NCBI GenBank assembly: GCA_003248935.1
Contig: QFQF01000012.1
Location: 1-64,000 of the forward strand
Origin: Sphingobium sp.
GTDB taxonomy: Bacteria > Pseudomonadota > Alphaproteobacteria > Sphingomonadales > Sphingomonadaceae
Direction of reading: 5' to 3'
DNA: 64,000 nt
Shown: positions 49,532-59,011 of the stretch, in pieces
How the letters are laid out: each line of letters begins with the position of its first letter
Numbering within the stretch: the stretch's first letter is position 1
Notes under the pieces: model-generated
The model's database searches: none
Told to the model about the DNA's origin: nothing
What the model saw: the letters and a program-made list of their open reading frames with translations, nothing else
Program-made: the position numbers and the translations under genes

Positions 49532-50937
49532 ACGAAACAGTGAGCGGGTCTGTGAGCGATAACGCCCCGGCGGAACCCTTCGACGCGATCATCGTCGGTG
49601 CGGGGCAAGCCGGACCCTCGCTCGCCGGTCGCCTCACCGACGCCGGACACAGGGTGGCGCTGGTCGAACGGCATCTGATCGGCGGCACCTGCGTCAATAC
49701 CGGCTGCATGCCGACCAAGGCGCTGGTCGCCAGCGCCTATGCCGCGCACCTTGCCCGCCGTGCGGCCGACTATGGCGTGACGATCGGCGGATCGATCGGC
49801 ATCGACATGGTGGCGGTCCATGCACGGGCACGGCAGGTGACGCTGGACGCGCGGCACCGCAACGAGACATGGCTGGCGGAGATGAAGGGGCTCACCCTCA
49901 TCCGCGGCCACGCGGCGTTCACGGGATCCGGCACCCTGCGCGTCGGCGATCGCCTGCTCAGCGCACCGCGCATCTTCCTCAACGTCGGCGGCCGCGCCGT
50001 CGTGCCGGACATGCCGGGTCTTGCCGATATCCCCTATCTCACCAACAGCTCGATCCTCGACCTCGACAGCGTGCCCGAACATCTGCTGATCATCGGCGGC
50101 AGCTATATCGGCCTTGAATTCGCACAGATGTTCCGCCGGTTCGGCGCGCGCGTTACCGTAGTCGAGCGTGGCGCACGACTGATCGCGCGGGAGGATGAGG
50201 AGGTGAGCGCGGAGGTTCGCGCGATCCTGGAGGCGGAGGGGATCGAGATACGTTGCGGCATCGACGTCATCCGCTTCGCACCGGATGGCGATGGCGCGCG
50301 GGTTTCGCTGAACGGCGCGGATGTCGTCGCCAGCCATGTGCTGATAGCGATCGGCCGCCGCCCCAATACCGACGATCTCGGCCTCGACAAGGCGGGAGTC
50401 GAGACCGACCCGCGCGGCTACATCACCGTCGACGATCATCTTCAAAGCAGCGCGCCTGGCATCTGGGCCATCGGCGACTGCAACGGACGGGGGGCGTTCA
50501 CCCACACGGCATATAATGATTTCGAGATTGTCGCGGCCAACTTGCTCGATGGCGAGGATCGGCGCGTCAGCGCCCGGATCCCTGCCTATGCCCTCTATGT
50601 CGATCCGCCCCTCGGCCGCGTCGGCATGACGGAGGCGGAGGCGCACAAGGCGGGCCATGACGTGACGGTGTCACGGCGCCCGATGATGCGCGTCGGCCGT
50701 GCGGTGGAGAAGGGCGAGACGCGCGGCTTCATGAAGGTGGTCGCCGACGCACGCAGCCGACGCATCCTGGGCGCGGCGATTCTGGGCACTGGCGGCGACG
50801 AGGCGATCCACGGCATCCTCGACATCATGAACGCCGACCAGCCATGGCCGGTGCTGCAATGGGCCGTCCCGATCCATCCCACCGTGTCGGAACTGATCCC
50901 CACCCTTCTGAGTGGCCTCAAGGCATCGACGGACTAA
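49528..50937 (+). CDS. Mercuric-reductase/lipoamide-dehydrogenase-like flavoprotein
   Basis: About 469 residues from GTG 49528, which overlaps the upstream stop (GTGA); GTGs at 49507, 49540 and 49552 are alternatives. FAD motif IIVGAGQAGPSLAGRL, active disulfide GGTCVNTGCMPTK, NAD motif IIGGSYIGLEFAQMFRRFG, second FAD motif GIWAIGDCNG and the dimer-domain VPIHPTVSELIPTLL. It lacks the N-terminal and C-terminal metal-binding cysteines of MerA, so reduction of a small disulfide or quinone-like substrate is more likely. Linkage to OsmC suggests it may recycle a thiol reductant. Confidence 0.9.
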   Translation: MNETVSGSVSDNAPAEPFDAIIVGAGQAGPSLAGRLTDAGHRVALVERHLIGGTCVNTGCMPTKALVASAYAAHLARRAADYGVTIGGSIGIDMVAVHARARQVTLDARHRNETWLAEMKGLTLIRGHAAFTGSGTLRVGDRLLSAPRIFLNVGGRAVVPDMPGLADIPYLTNSSILDLDSVPEHLLIIGGSYIGLEFAQMFRRFGARVTVVERGARLIAREDEEVSAEVRAILEAEGIEIRCGIDVIRFAPDGDGARVSLNGADVVASHVLIAIGRRPNTDDLGLDKAGVETDPRGYITVDDHLQSSAPGIWAIGDCNGRGAFTHTAYNDFEIVAANLLDGEDRRVSARIPAYALYVDPPLGRVGMTEAEAHKAGHDVTVSRRPMMRVGRAVEKGETRGFMKVVADARSRRILGAAILGTGGDEAIHGILDIMNADQPWPVLQWAVPIHPTVSELIPTLLSGLKASTD

Positions 50938-50987
50938 AGGCGACGGACACCGCCGATCAAGGGTAGCGATTTGAAACGCACATCCCT

Positions 50988-52007
50988 ATGTTGGCGCGCA
51001 TGACCAGGCTCTCCGTACTCGACCTCGTGCCCGTCACTCAGGGTAGCGACGTATCCAACGCCCTCGCCCGCGCCGCGGAAATCGCCGCGCATGTCGAGTC
51101 CCTCGGCTATCATCGGTACTGGACTGCAGAGCATCACGGCATGCCCGGCATCGCCAGCGCCGCGACCTCGGTGGTGCTGGCGCATATCGGCCATGCGACC
51201 TCCCACATCCGCATCGGCGCGGGCGGCATCATGCTGCCCAATCACGCGCCACTCGCCATCGCCGAACAGTTCGGGACGCTGGACGCCCTGTTCCCCGGGC
51301 GCATCGACCTGGGCCTCGGCCGCGCGCCCGGGTCCGACCAGCGCGTGATGCGGGCGATGCGCCGGGCACTCTCGGGGGACGTGAACCAGTTCCCGCGCGA
51401 CATCATGGAGCTTCAGGCCTATTTCGCCGGATCGTCGGACCCGGGTTTCATCGCGACGCCGGGTGCCGGAGCGAATGTCGACCTGTGGATTCTCGGCTCC
51501 AGCCTCTACGGTGCGCAACTCGCCGCCGCGCTCGGCCTGCCCTATGCGTTCGCCTCCCACTTCGCGCCCGACGCGCTGGACGAGGCGCTGGCCATCTATC
51601 GCCGCGACTTCCGTCCCTCGGCGGCGCTGCGCGAACCCTATGCCGCAGCAGGCTTCAACATCTTCGCCGCCGACACGGTCGAGGAAGCCGAACTGATCGC
51701 ATCCTCCCAGCAGCAGATGTTCATCGCCCTGCGTACCGGCACGCCCGGCCGCCTGCCTCCGCCGGTCGCCGGCTATCGCGACAACCTGCCGCCCGCCGCA
51801 CAGGCGATGCTGAACAACGTCCTGTCGGTGACCAGCATCGGCACGCAGGCAGAGGTCGAGCGCGACCTGTCCGCCTTCATCCGCCGGACGCAGGTCGACG
51901 AGGTGATCGTGTCCGGCAACGTCTTCGATCAGGCGGCGCGCAAGCGGTCGCTCACCATCGCCATGGCGGCCGCGCGGGCACTGGAGCAGCCGCAACCGGT
52001 CGCCTGA
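50988..52007 (+). CDS. LLM class flavin-dependent oxidoreductase
   Basis: A 339-residue luciferase-like monooxygenase with a TIM barrel: YWTAEHHGMPGIASAATSVVLAHIG, IRIGAGGIMLPNHAPLAIAEQFGTLD, and PGRIDLGLGRAPGSD. Family members use FMNH2 from a separate reductase. The substrate is unknown. ATG 50988 or ATG 51000 could start it. It follows the flavoprotein gene by 50 nt. Confidence 0.92.
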   Translation: MLARMTRLSVLDLVPVTQGSDVSNALARAAEIAAHVESLGYHRYWTAEHHGMPGIASAATSVVLAHIGHATSHIRIGAGGIMLPNHAPLAIAEQFGTLDALFPGRIDLGLGRAPGSDQRVMRAMRRALSGDVNQFPRDIMELQAYFAGSSDPGFIATPGAGANVDLWILGSSLYGAQLAAALGLPYAFASHFAPDALDEALAIYRRDFRPSAALREPYAAAGFNIFAADTVEEAELIASSQQQMFIALRTGTPGRLPPPVAGYRDNLPPAAQAMLNNVLSVTSIGTQAEVERDLSAFIRRTQVDEVIVSGNVFDQAARKRSLTIAMAAARALEQPQPVA

Positions 52008-52022
52008 TCCCCGCAGGATGGC

Positions 52023-53171
52023 TCAGGCGCCGGTCAGCTTCCGTCCAAGCCGCCCACCGCTCAGAACGGCTGCGGCGCCCGGCGCCACCCGCTGCAGCAG
52101 GCGAGCGACCAGCATCGTCAGGCCCAGCGCCAGCAACGGGTGCAGCAGCAGGAATGCGGGATAGCCCGGCGAACCCAGCGGGCCGACCCATGCCCCCACC
52201 ACCGGCGCCAGCGTCCAGATGATGATCAGGTGGGCACAGAACATCATGAACATATAGGGCTCTATGCGCTTCAGCGGCGGCGCGGCGCGCGATCCGGCCA
52301 GCGCCCATGCGATCCTCCAGAAAGCGATGGCGGCGGCGACACGCGTGACCATGTCGATGGCGGCCATCGGTCGCCCCTGATTATCCCAGAGCGGATTGAC
52401 CGCATCGAGCGAGAGATAGAGCTTCAGCGGCATGATCAGGCAGAAGGGCAGCAACGCGGCACCCAGCGGCCATCCGGTGATCCGCTTTTCGATCTCCAGC
52501 CGCCGTACGATCATGCCGAGCGCGAAGAAAGCAAGGATGGACGCCCGCATCAGCACCGGCGGCCCATAACTGAAGATAAAACAGGTCGCGGCGAAAGCCG
52601 ACACTGCAGCCAGTGCGGCCGTGGGCAGACGCACCAGCAGCGGCGCGGCGACCATGCAGAGGAAGAGGTCGCGCAGGAACGGCATCTGCACGTTCACGTC
52701 CGGATTTCGCGTCAGGATCAGAAGTTCCTGCGCCACCCATTCGAACGACGGTGGTACCGGCGCACGCAAGCCGAGAAAGGCGGCGGCCGAACAGATGATC
52801 AGCAGCGCGATGATGTTCCACAACAGCATCGGCAAAAGGATGGTGCGCGCCTTGTGCCGGACAAACGGCCACCAGTTGCGCGTCCGGGCCGATCCGGCGA
52901 CCAGCCAGCCGGAGATCAGACCGAGCAACGGCACCGCGCTGCGCCCGAATCCCTCCATCAATGTCCAGCGCAGCAGATCCTGGCCGCTGCCGTGCATCGC
53001 GAACAGGGTCTGTGCGTCGACGCCGGTCCATGCGTGAACATAGACGACGCCCAGAATGCAGATGACGCGCGCAATCGCGATGCTATCGGATCGCCGTTCC
53101 GCAGCTGTCGTGACATGCGCGGGCCGCGAAGGGGCATAAGGCAGGGCGAGAGTTGCTGCGTTCATCGTCAT
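52023..53171 (-). CDS. Acyltransferase family 3 membrane protein
   Basis: A 382-residue membrane acyltransferase with about ten helices. Early motif IARVICILGVVYVHAWTG carries the conserved Arg and His, and FGRSAVPLLGLISGWL follows. Family members O-acylate exopolysaccharide, LPS or periplasmic glucans. ATG 53171 (or 53165) is used since the 51-residue extension has no hydrophobic or conserved content. It is convergent with the LLM gene. Confidence 0.88.
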   Translation of the reverse strand: MTMNAATLALPYAPSRPAHVTTAAERRSDSIAIARVICILGVVYVHAWTGVDAQTLFAMHGSGQDLLRWTLMEGFGRSAVPLLGLISGWLVAGSARTRNWWPFVRHKARTILLPMLLWNIIALLIICSAAAFLGLRAPVPPSFEWVAQELLILTRNPDVNVQMPFLRDLFLCMVAAPLLVRLPTAALAAVSAFAATCFIFSYGPPVLMRASILAFFALGMIVRRLEIEKRITGWPLGAALLPFCLIMPLKLYLSLDAVNPLWDNQGRPMAAIDMVTRVAAAIAFWRIAWALAGSRAAPPLKRIEPYMFMMFCAHLIIIWTLAPVVGAWVGPLGSPGYPAFLLLHPLLALGLTMLVARLLQRVAPGAAAVLSGGRLGRKLTGA

Positions 53172-53304
53172 CACCACAGATTGCGTGAACAGAATGAGCC
53201 GTAATCTGAACGGTTGCCGATATCCGGCCGGGCGTTGCCGCAGCGGGGTGAACGGGTTTGGGTCCGCGCAGGCAGCGTGAACGGACGGATATTCGACAAG
53301 AAAA

Positions 53305-53330
53305 GGGCCGGTGGATCGCTCCACCGGCCC
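53305..53330 (-). terminator. groE transcription terminator
   Basis: An 11-bp perfect stem, GGGCCGGTGGA (53305-53315) with 53320-53330, loop TCGC. AAAA at 53301-53304 gives a U-run on the minus strand, so it terminates the groE transcript. Confidence 0.88.
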
Positions 53331-53363
53331 CTTCTGCGTGTCTTAAACGACTGGGAGCGGGAC

Positions 53364-55274
<1,911 letters not shown>

Positions 55275-55382
55275 AAATCTGCCTTTCCCTACATGTAAGG
55301 GAGCGTTCGCACATGCCATGCCGGTGGAAGGCTCCCCCACCCGGCCTGTCCGACTCTGTCCGCTCCCAGGAACTCCTTGTTG

Positions 55383-55409
55383 TTAGCACTCCCTCATCGA
55401 GAGTGCTAG
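55383..55409. promoter_or_regulatory. CIRCE operator (HrcA site)
   Basis: TTAGCACTC (55383-55391), nine bases, then GAGTGCTAG (55401-55409). It matches the CIRCE consensus TTAGCACTC-N9-GAGTGCTAA with one final-base change. HrcA is expected to repress groE here until heat shock. Confidence 0.95.
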
Positions 55410-55414
55410 CGCGC

Positions 55415-55444
55415 CAGATATGGTCGACAGCGAGATGCCGTCAA
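55415..55444 (-). promoter_or_regulatory. Sigma70-like groE promoter
   Basis: On the minus strand a -35 TTGACG (55444-55439) and -10 TATCTG (55420-55415) are separated by 18 bp. The CIRCE element begins at once downstream, the usual HrcA-repressed arrangement. Confidence 0.65.
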
Positions 55445-55540
55445 GGGCCTCCTGCGGAAAAAAAAGAAACTGTCCAGACACAAGCGACCCGCCCCACCGA
55501 TGGCGGGACGGGTCGAGGCGGGGGAGACCATTGGGTGTTT

Positions 55541-57166
55541 TCAGGGCCGCAGCATCAGCTTCCAGCCGATGGAATAGCGCCAGGCACGGTGATAGCTGGC
55601 ATAGGGATCATCGAAAGGACGCGCCGCTTCCAGTTCCAGCCGCGCCTTGTCGCTGTGGACCAGACGGATACCGCCCCCGGCCGAACCCAGATCGAAACTC
55701 GTCTTGGGGAATGCCCCGCGCGACAGGTAGGTCACACGCGCCATATCGGCGAAGCCATAGACTTCGCTTGGCGCAAACTTGCCTGACCCGATCGGCCGGA
55801 ACGCCAGTTCGATCAGCCCCGCCTGCCCCTTGTCGGCGCTCAGCAACGCCACCTCGAACGCGCGGCCAAAATCGGCGCCGCCGACCGCGAACCGCTCCGC
55901 CGCGGGCAGCGGGTCGGCCGTCCATTGCGCACTGGCGCGCAACCGCAGGACCGCCTTCTTGCCGATCTGCCGGTCAAGGGCGAAACGACCGTTGACCTTC
56001 GTGAAGCCCGTATCCGCGGTGAGCCGGTTCACCTTCGCACCCAGAATGTCGATGCCCTGACTACCGATCGCGCTGATCGAGAAGGAGAGTTTGCCGGTGC
56101 TCTGGCCGTAGCCAAGCGCGATACGGCCGGCGCGGGTGTGTTCCGACGCGATGATCGATCCCAGCGCCGCATTGTCGCTGTTGATGCCGTCGATCGCGGC
56201 GCTCAGCGACAGATTGCGCTTGTAGCCGCGGATGATCGGGTACGACATGGTGAGGCCGAAGGTCTTCGCCTCGCCCTCGATCACGCTGTTGTCCGGCCGC
56301 GTCTTGAGAAACCCCACCGACGCCGCCAGACGCATCCCGTCATCGCCGACCGGCGTCGAGTGGCTGATCCCCGCGTAGAGGAAATCGTTGAAGTCGATCG
56401 AGGAGGACACGGTCAGCTCGGTCAGGTCACCGTCCCGCAGGCCGCCGAAATAGCGGGCGACACCCTGTACCTGCCCGTCCTTCACCAGCCGGGTTGTCCG
56501 GTTGTCGAAGGAGAAGGCAATGATCGGCTTGCTGTAGTCGAGCTTCAGGATGATGCGCACGCCGCCCGGCGTCCTCCCCATCTGAAGATTGGCGTCAATC
56601 TTCAGCCCCGGAATGTCGCGGATCATCGACAGGTACCGTTCCAGCGTCCGTCGGCTGGTCGGCTTTTCCCTGGTCAGGCGGTCTGCATAGGCCTTTACCA
56701 GCTTAAGTGACCGGCCATCGACCTCTCCGGTCAGCATGACCGACTCCACATGCCCCTCGCCCACAGCGACGATCAGGTCGCCGCTCGACAGGTTCTGTGC
56801 AGGGATCAGGATCGTGAACAGGGCGATCGGGGAACGGCCGTAGGCGGCAGTCATCGCCTGCACGAGCTGTTGCAGCGTCGCCTTGTCCGGTCGCCGCCCC
56901 ACGAACCCCTCGGCCGCCGCCGCGACGACCCGGGGCACCTGCGTCCCCTGAAAGCGGATAGATCGGATCGGCGTCGCCGCCTCGTCCGCCGCCTCAACCT
57001 TCGTGGCCGCGGCGGGGAGTGCCGGTTCGGCGACCGGCGCGACCTTATCCTTGATGTCGGTGACCGGCTGGTCGCGGTCCAGACGTCCGCGATCGATGGG
57101 CAGGTTTGTCTGTGCCAGCGCGATCGCCGGGCACAGACCTGCCGCTACCGCAATGATACGGCGCAT
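55541..57166 (-). CDS. ShlB/FhaC/HecB-type TpsB outer-membrane transporter
   Basis: A 541-residue two-partner-secretion transporter. It has a signal peptide (MRRIIAVAAGLCPAIALAQ), a Pro/Ala linker, POTRA domains (about 60-210, IRSIRFQGTQVPRV and VESVMLTGEVDGRSL) and a 16-strand barrel. The L6 loop reads VGGADFGRAFE, keeping the Arg of the (V)RGY/F motif but with Ala for Gly. The final strand is YSIGWKLMLRP. It would move or anchor a partner protein across the outer membrane. The only neighbouring candidate is the Gly-rich lipoprotein 111 nt upstream. Confidence 0.9.
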   Translation of the reverse strand: MRRIIAVAAGLCPAIALAQTNLPIDRGRLDRDQPVTDIKDKVAPVAEPALPAAATKVEAADEAATPIRSIRFQGTQVPRVVAAAAEGFVGRRPDKATLQQLVQAMTAAYGRSPIALFTILIPAQNLSSGDLIVAVGEGHVESVMLTGEVDGRSLKLVKAYADRLTREKPTSRRTLERYLSMIRDIPGLKIDANLQMGRTPGGVRIILKLDYSKPIIAFSFDNRTTRLVKDGQVQGVARYFGGLRDGDLTELTVSSSIDFNDFLYAGISHSTPVGDDGMRLAASVGFLKTRPDNSVIEGEAKTFGLTMSYPIIRGYKRNLSLSAAIDGINSDNAALGSIIASEHTRAGRIALGYGQSTGKLSFSISAIGSQGIDILGAKVNRLTADTGFTKVNGRFALDRQIGKKAVLRLRASAQWTADPLPAAERFAVGGADFGRAFEVALLSADKGQAGLIELAFRPIGSGKFAPSEVYGFADMARVTYLSRGAFPKTSFDLGSAGGGIRLVHSDKARLELEAARPFDDPYASYHRAWRYSIGWKLMLRP

Positions 57167-57277
57167 TGTCGTGAATCCCCCTTTTTATTGGGAAGAGTGG
57201 CGGCGGACTGCCCGCGGGTCGTTTCTCGCCCGCCTTTCCGGCCGTCCGCCGCCGGACCCAGTTGATTGGTACGGTGA

Positions 57278-58792
57278 TCAGTGGCCCAGAAGGCCGCCGA
57301 CCAGGCCACCTACGGCACCCGTCGTTCCGCCGGTGGAGCCACCAACCGAACCGCCCACAGCGCCGCCAACCGTTCCTGTAACGCCGCCGACGACAGTGGA
57401 AAGCGAACCACCGACGCCGCCGCCAACACTGCCGGACGTGCCGCCGGTAACGCCGTCGAGGACGCCACCGACCGCGCCGGTAACCCCGCCAACCGTATTG
57501 GCCACCGTCTCGACGATGCCGCCGGTGGAGCCACCGCCTCCAGTTGTGCCATCGAGAACGCCGCCGACCGTGCCCGTCACCGCTTCGACGGGATTGCCGC
57601 CCGGCGTGGTGCCCCCTACTGCACCGGTCAGATCGCCAACAGCCGCCGTGACATTGCCGACTGCGCCGCCGACAGCATCCGTCACGCCGCCCACCGTCGA
57701 TCCGATGGCCGAACTCAGCGCACCGCCCGCATCAGCCGCACTGCCCGGGTTCAATGTCAGCAACTCGCCGCCGCTCGCCACGCCGACACCGAGCACGGTG
57801 CCGCTCGGCGCACTCGGCGAAAGTACGCTGACACCCAGCGCCGCGGGCTGGGAAGACGTGCCGACCAGCGATGCGTCACCCGCCGTCACATTGACGAGAT
57901 TGCCGACCGCGCCGGTTACGGCGTTGGTAGTGCCGGTGACGGCATTCACCGCGCCGCCCAGCGCCCCGGCATCGGTGCCCGGCTGCAGGGTGACAAGCTG
58001 ACCGCCGCTGCCGACGCCCACGGTCAGCACGTCGCCGGTGCTTTGCGTCGGCGAGAGGACCGATATGCCGAGCGCCGCCGCCTGGTCGGAGCCGATGGCC
58101 GTCGCCTCACCCACGGTCACGTTGATCAGCGAACCGGGTGCCGCGGTCAGACCATCGACCAGATATTGCTGGCCATTGCCGGTGTCGACGAGTGCCTGGC
58201 CGGTATCCTGGATCACCTGCAGCACCGTGCCGGTCAGCGACGAGGCGCCGGGCACAGTGGAATCGACGACCTGTACAAGGCCCTGCAATACGGAGCCCGA
58301 ACCCGCTTCCGAACCCGTACCGCCGACGTTCTGCACAGTCTGACCGGCAGCGACCAGTGCACCTCCTACGACCGGATTGGTCGACGACGGGTCGCCGGTA
58401 TTGGCAAGCAGGCCGGTGCCCGCAATGCCGCCCGGTCCGACAAGGCCGCCGATCGCCAGCGCTCCGGCGGAACCCAGGCTGACGCCGGACGAGCCGTTGG
58501 ATCCGTTGCTGCCATTGGAACCATTGCTGCCCGTACCGCCATTCGATCCGCTGGAACCGTTAGATCCGTTGGAACCGCCGGAACCGGTACCGCCGTTGCT
58601 GCCGTTGCTGCCGCCCGATCCGTCGGACCCGTTCGATCCGCTGGCCCCTCCGGAACCGTCGCTGCCGCCGGCACCCGGTGTGGCGCCGACCCTTGCGACG
58701 CGCATCGAACCACTCGATTCACATGCGCTCAATGTCAACATGGCCGCGACGGCTAGTAACGATGGCGCAACTATCCCTGACCTTAAAGTCAT
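57278..58792 (-). CDS. Gly/Ser/Asn-rich surface lipoprotein with duplicated 62-residue module
   Basis: 504 residues. There is a lipoprotein signal with lipobox LSAC (Cys24), Glu at +2. Residues about 40-104 are collagen-like/GSN low complexity. Residues 221-282 and 298-359 are two ungapped copies of a 62-residue unit (N-V-T-x-G, AALGxSVLSP, VLxVGVxSGGxL). The C-terminal ~145 residues are V/G/T repeats (GGVxDxVxGG). GGAG nine bases upstream supports ATG 58792; a TTG 13 codons earlier is weak. It is the first gene of a pair with the TpsB transporter and lacks a TPS hemagglutinin domain, so any secretion link is inferred. Confidence 0.85.
   Translation of the reverse strand: MTLRSGIVAPSLLAVAAMLTLSACESSGSMRVARVGATPGAGGSDGSGGASGSNGSDGSGGSNGSNGGTGSGGSNGSNGSSGSNGGTGSNGSNGSNGSNGSSGVSLGSAGALAIGGLVGPGGIAGTGLLANTGDPSSTNPVVGGALVAAGQTVQNVGGTGSEAGSGSVLQGLVQVVDSTVPGASSLTGTVLQVIQDTGQALVDTGNGQQYLVDGLTAAPGSLINVTVGEATAIGSDQAAALGISVLSPTQSTGDVLTVGVGSGGQLVTLQPGTDAGALGGAVNAVTGTTNAVTGAVGNLVNVTAGDASLVGTSSQPAALGVSVLSPSAPSGTVLGVGVASGGELLTLNPGSAADAGGALSSAIGSTVGGVTDAVGGAVGNVTAAVGDLTGAVGGTTPGGNPVEAVTGTVGGVLDGTTGGGGSTGGIVETVANTVGGVTGAVGGVLDGVTGGTSGSVGGGVGGSLSTVVGGVTGTVGGAVGGSVGGSTGGTTGAVGGLVGGLLGH
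58481..58675 (-). repeat. Low-complexity coding repeat (Gly-Ser-Asn)
   Basis: The DNA encoding residues about 40-104 of the lipoprotein is a run of near-identical GGATCNAACGG/CCGTTNGATCC-type units. It is a tandem codon repeat within the gene, prone to length change, not a CRISPR. Confidence 0.85.
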
Positions 58793-58890
58793 CTTACTTA
58801 CTCCAAAACCCTGTTCTTGCGTTTCCGCCAAGACAAGATACGGCAGCGGACGAATAAGGTTCCTATTCTATTTGGTCCTCTGCGGAGTAC

Positions 58891-58916
58891 TTGGTAAGTT
58901 AATTTTAATTTACCAA
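58891..58916. promoter_or_regulatory. 26-bp AT-rich palindrome between lipoprotein and SppA genes
   Basis: TTGGTAAGTTAA, TT, TTAATTTACCAA: twelve-base arms with a single mismatch. It lies in the 219-bp divergent gap, about 100 bp from each start. The dyad is long and AT-rich in a GC-rich genome, so it is a strong candidate operator for an unidentified regulator. Confidence 0.55.
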
Positions 58917-59011
58917 ACATCTTTACGGAGCATCGAAACGGCGCGCGTCCATTGCGAAGGGACCAGCCATGCACTAGCTGTTGCGCAGACGATGCAGAGC
59001 GGAGACATTTC

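Noticed and set aside
49528..50937. Mercuric reductase
   Set aside because: There is no HMA domain and no C-terminal Cys pair, and no other mer genes are near.
58481..58675. Short regular DNA repeats suggestive of CRISPR
   Set aside because: Unit length follows codons (Gly-Ser-Asn), with no spacers of constant length and no cas genes.
57281..58756. A 491-codon plus-strand frame opposite the lipoprotein
   Set aside because: It mirrors the low-complexity repeat; the minus strand has the signal peptide, lipobox and ribosome site.
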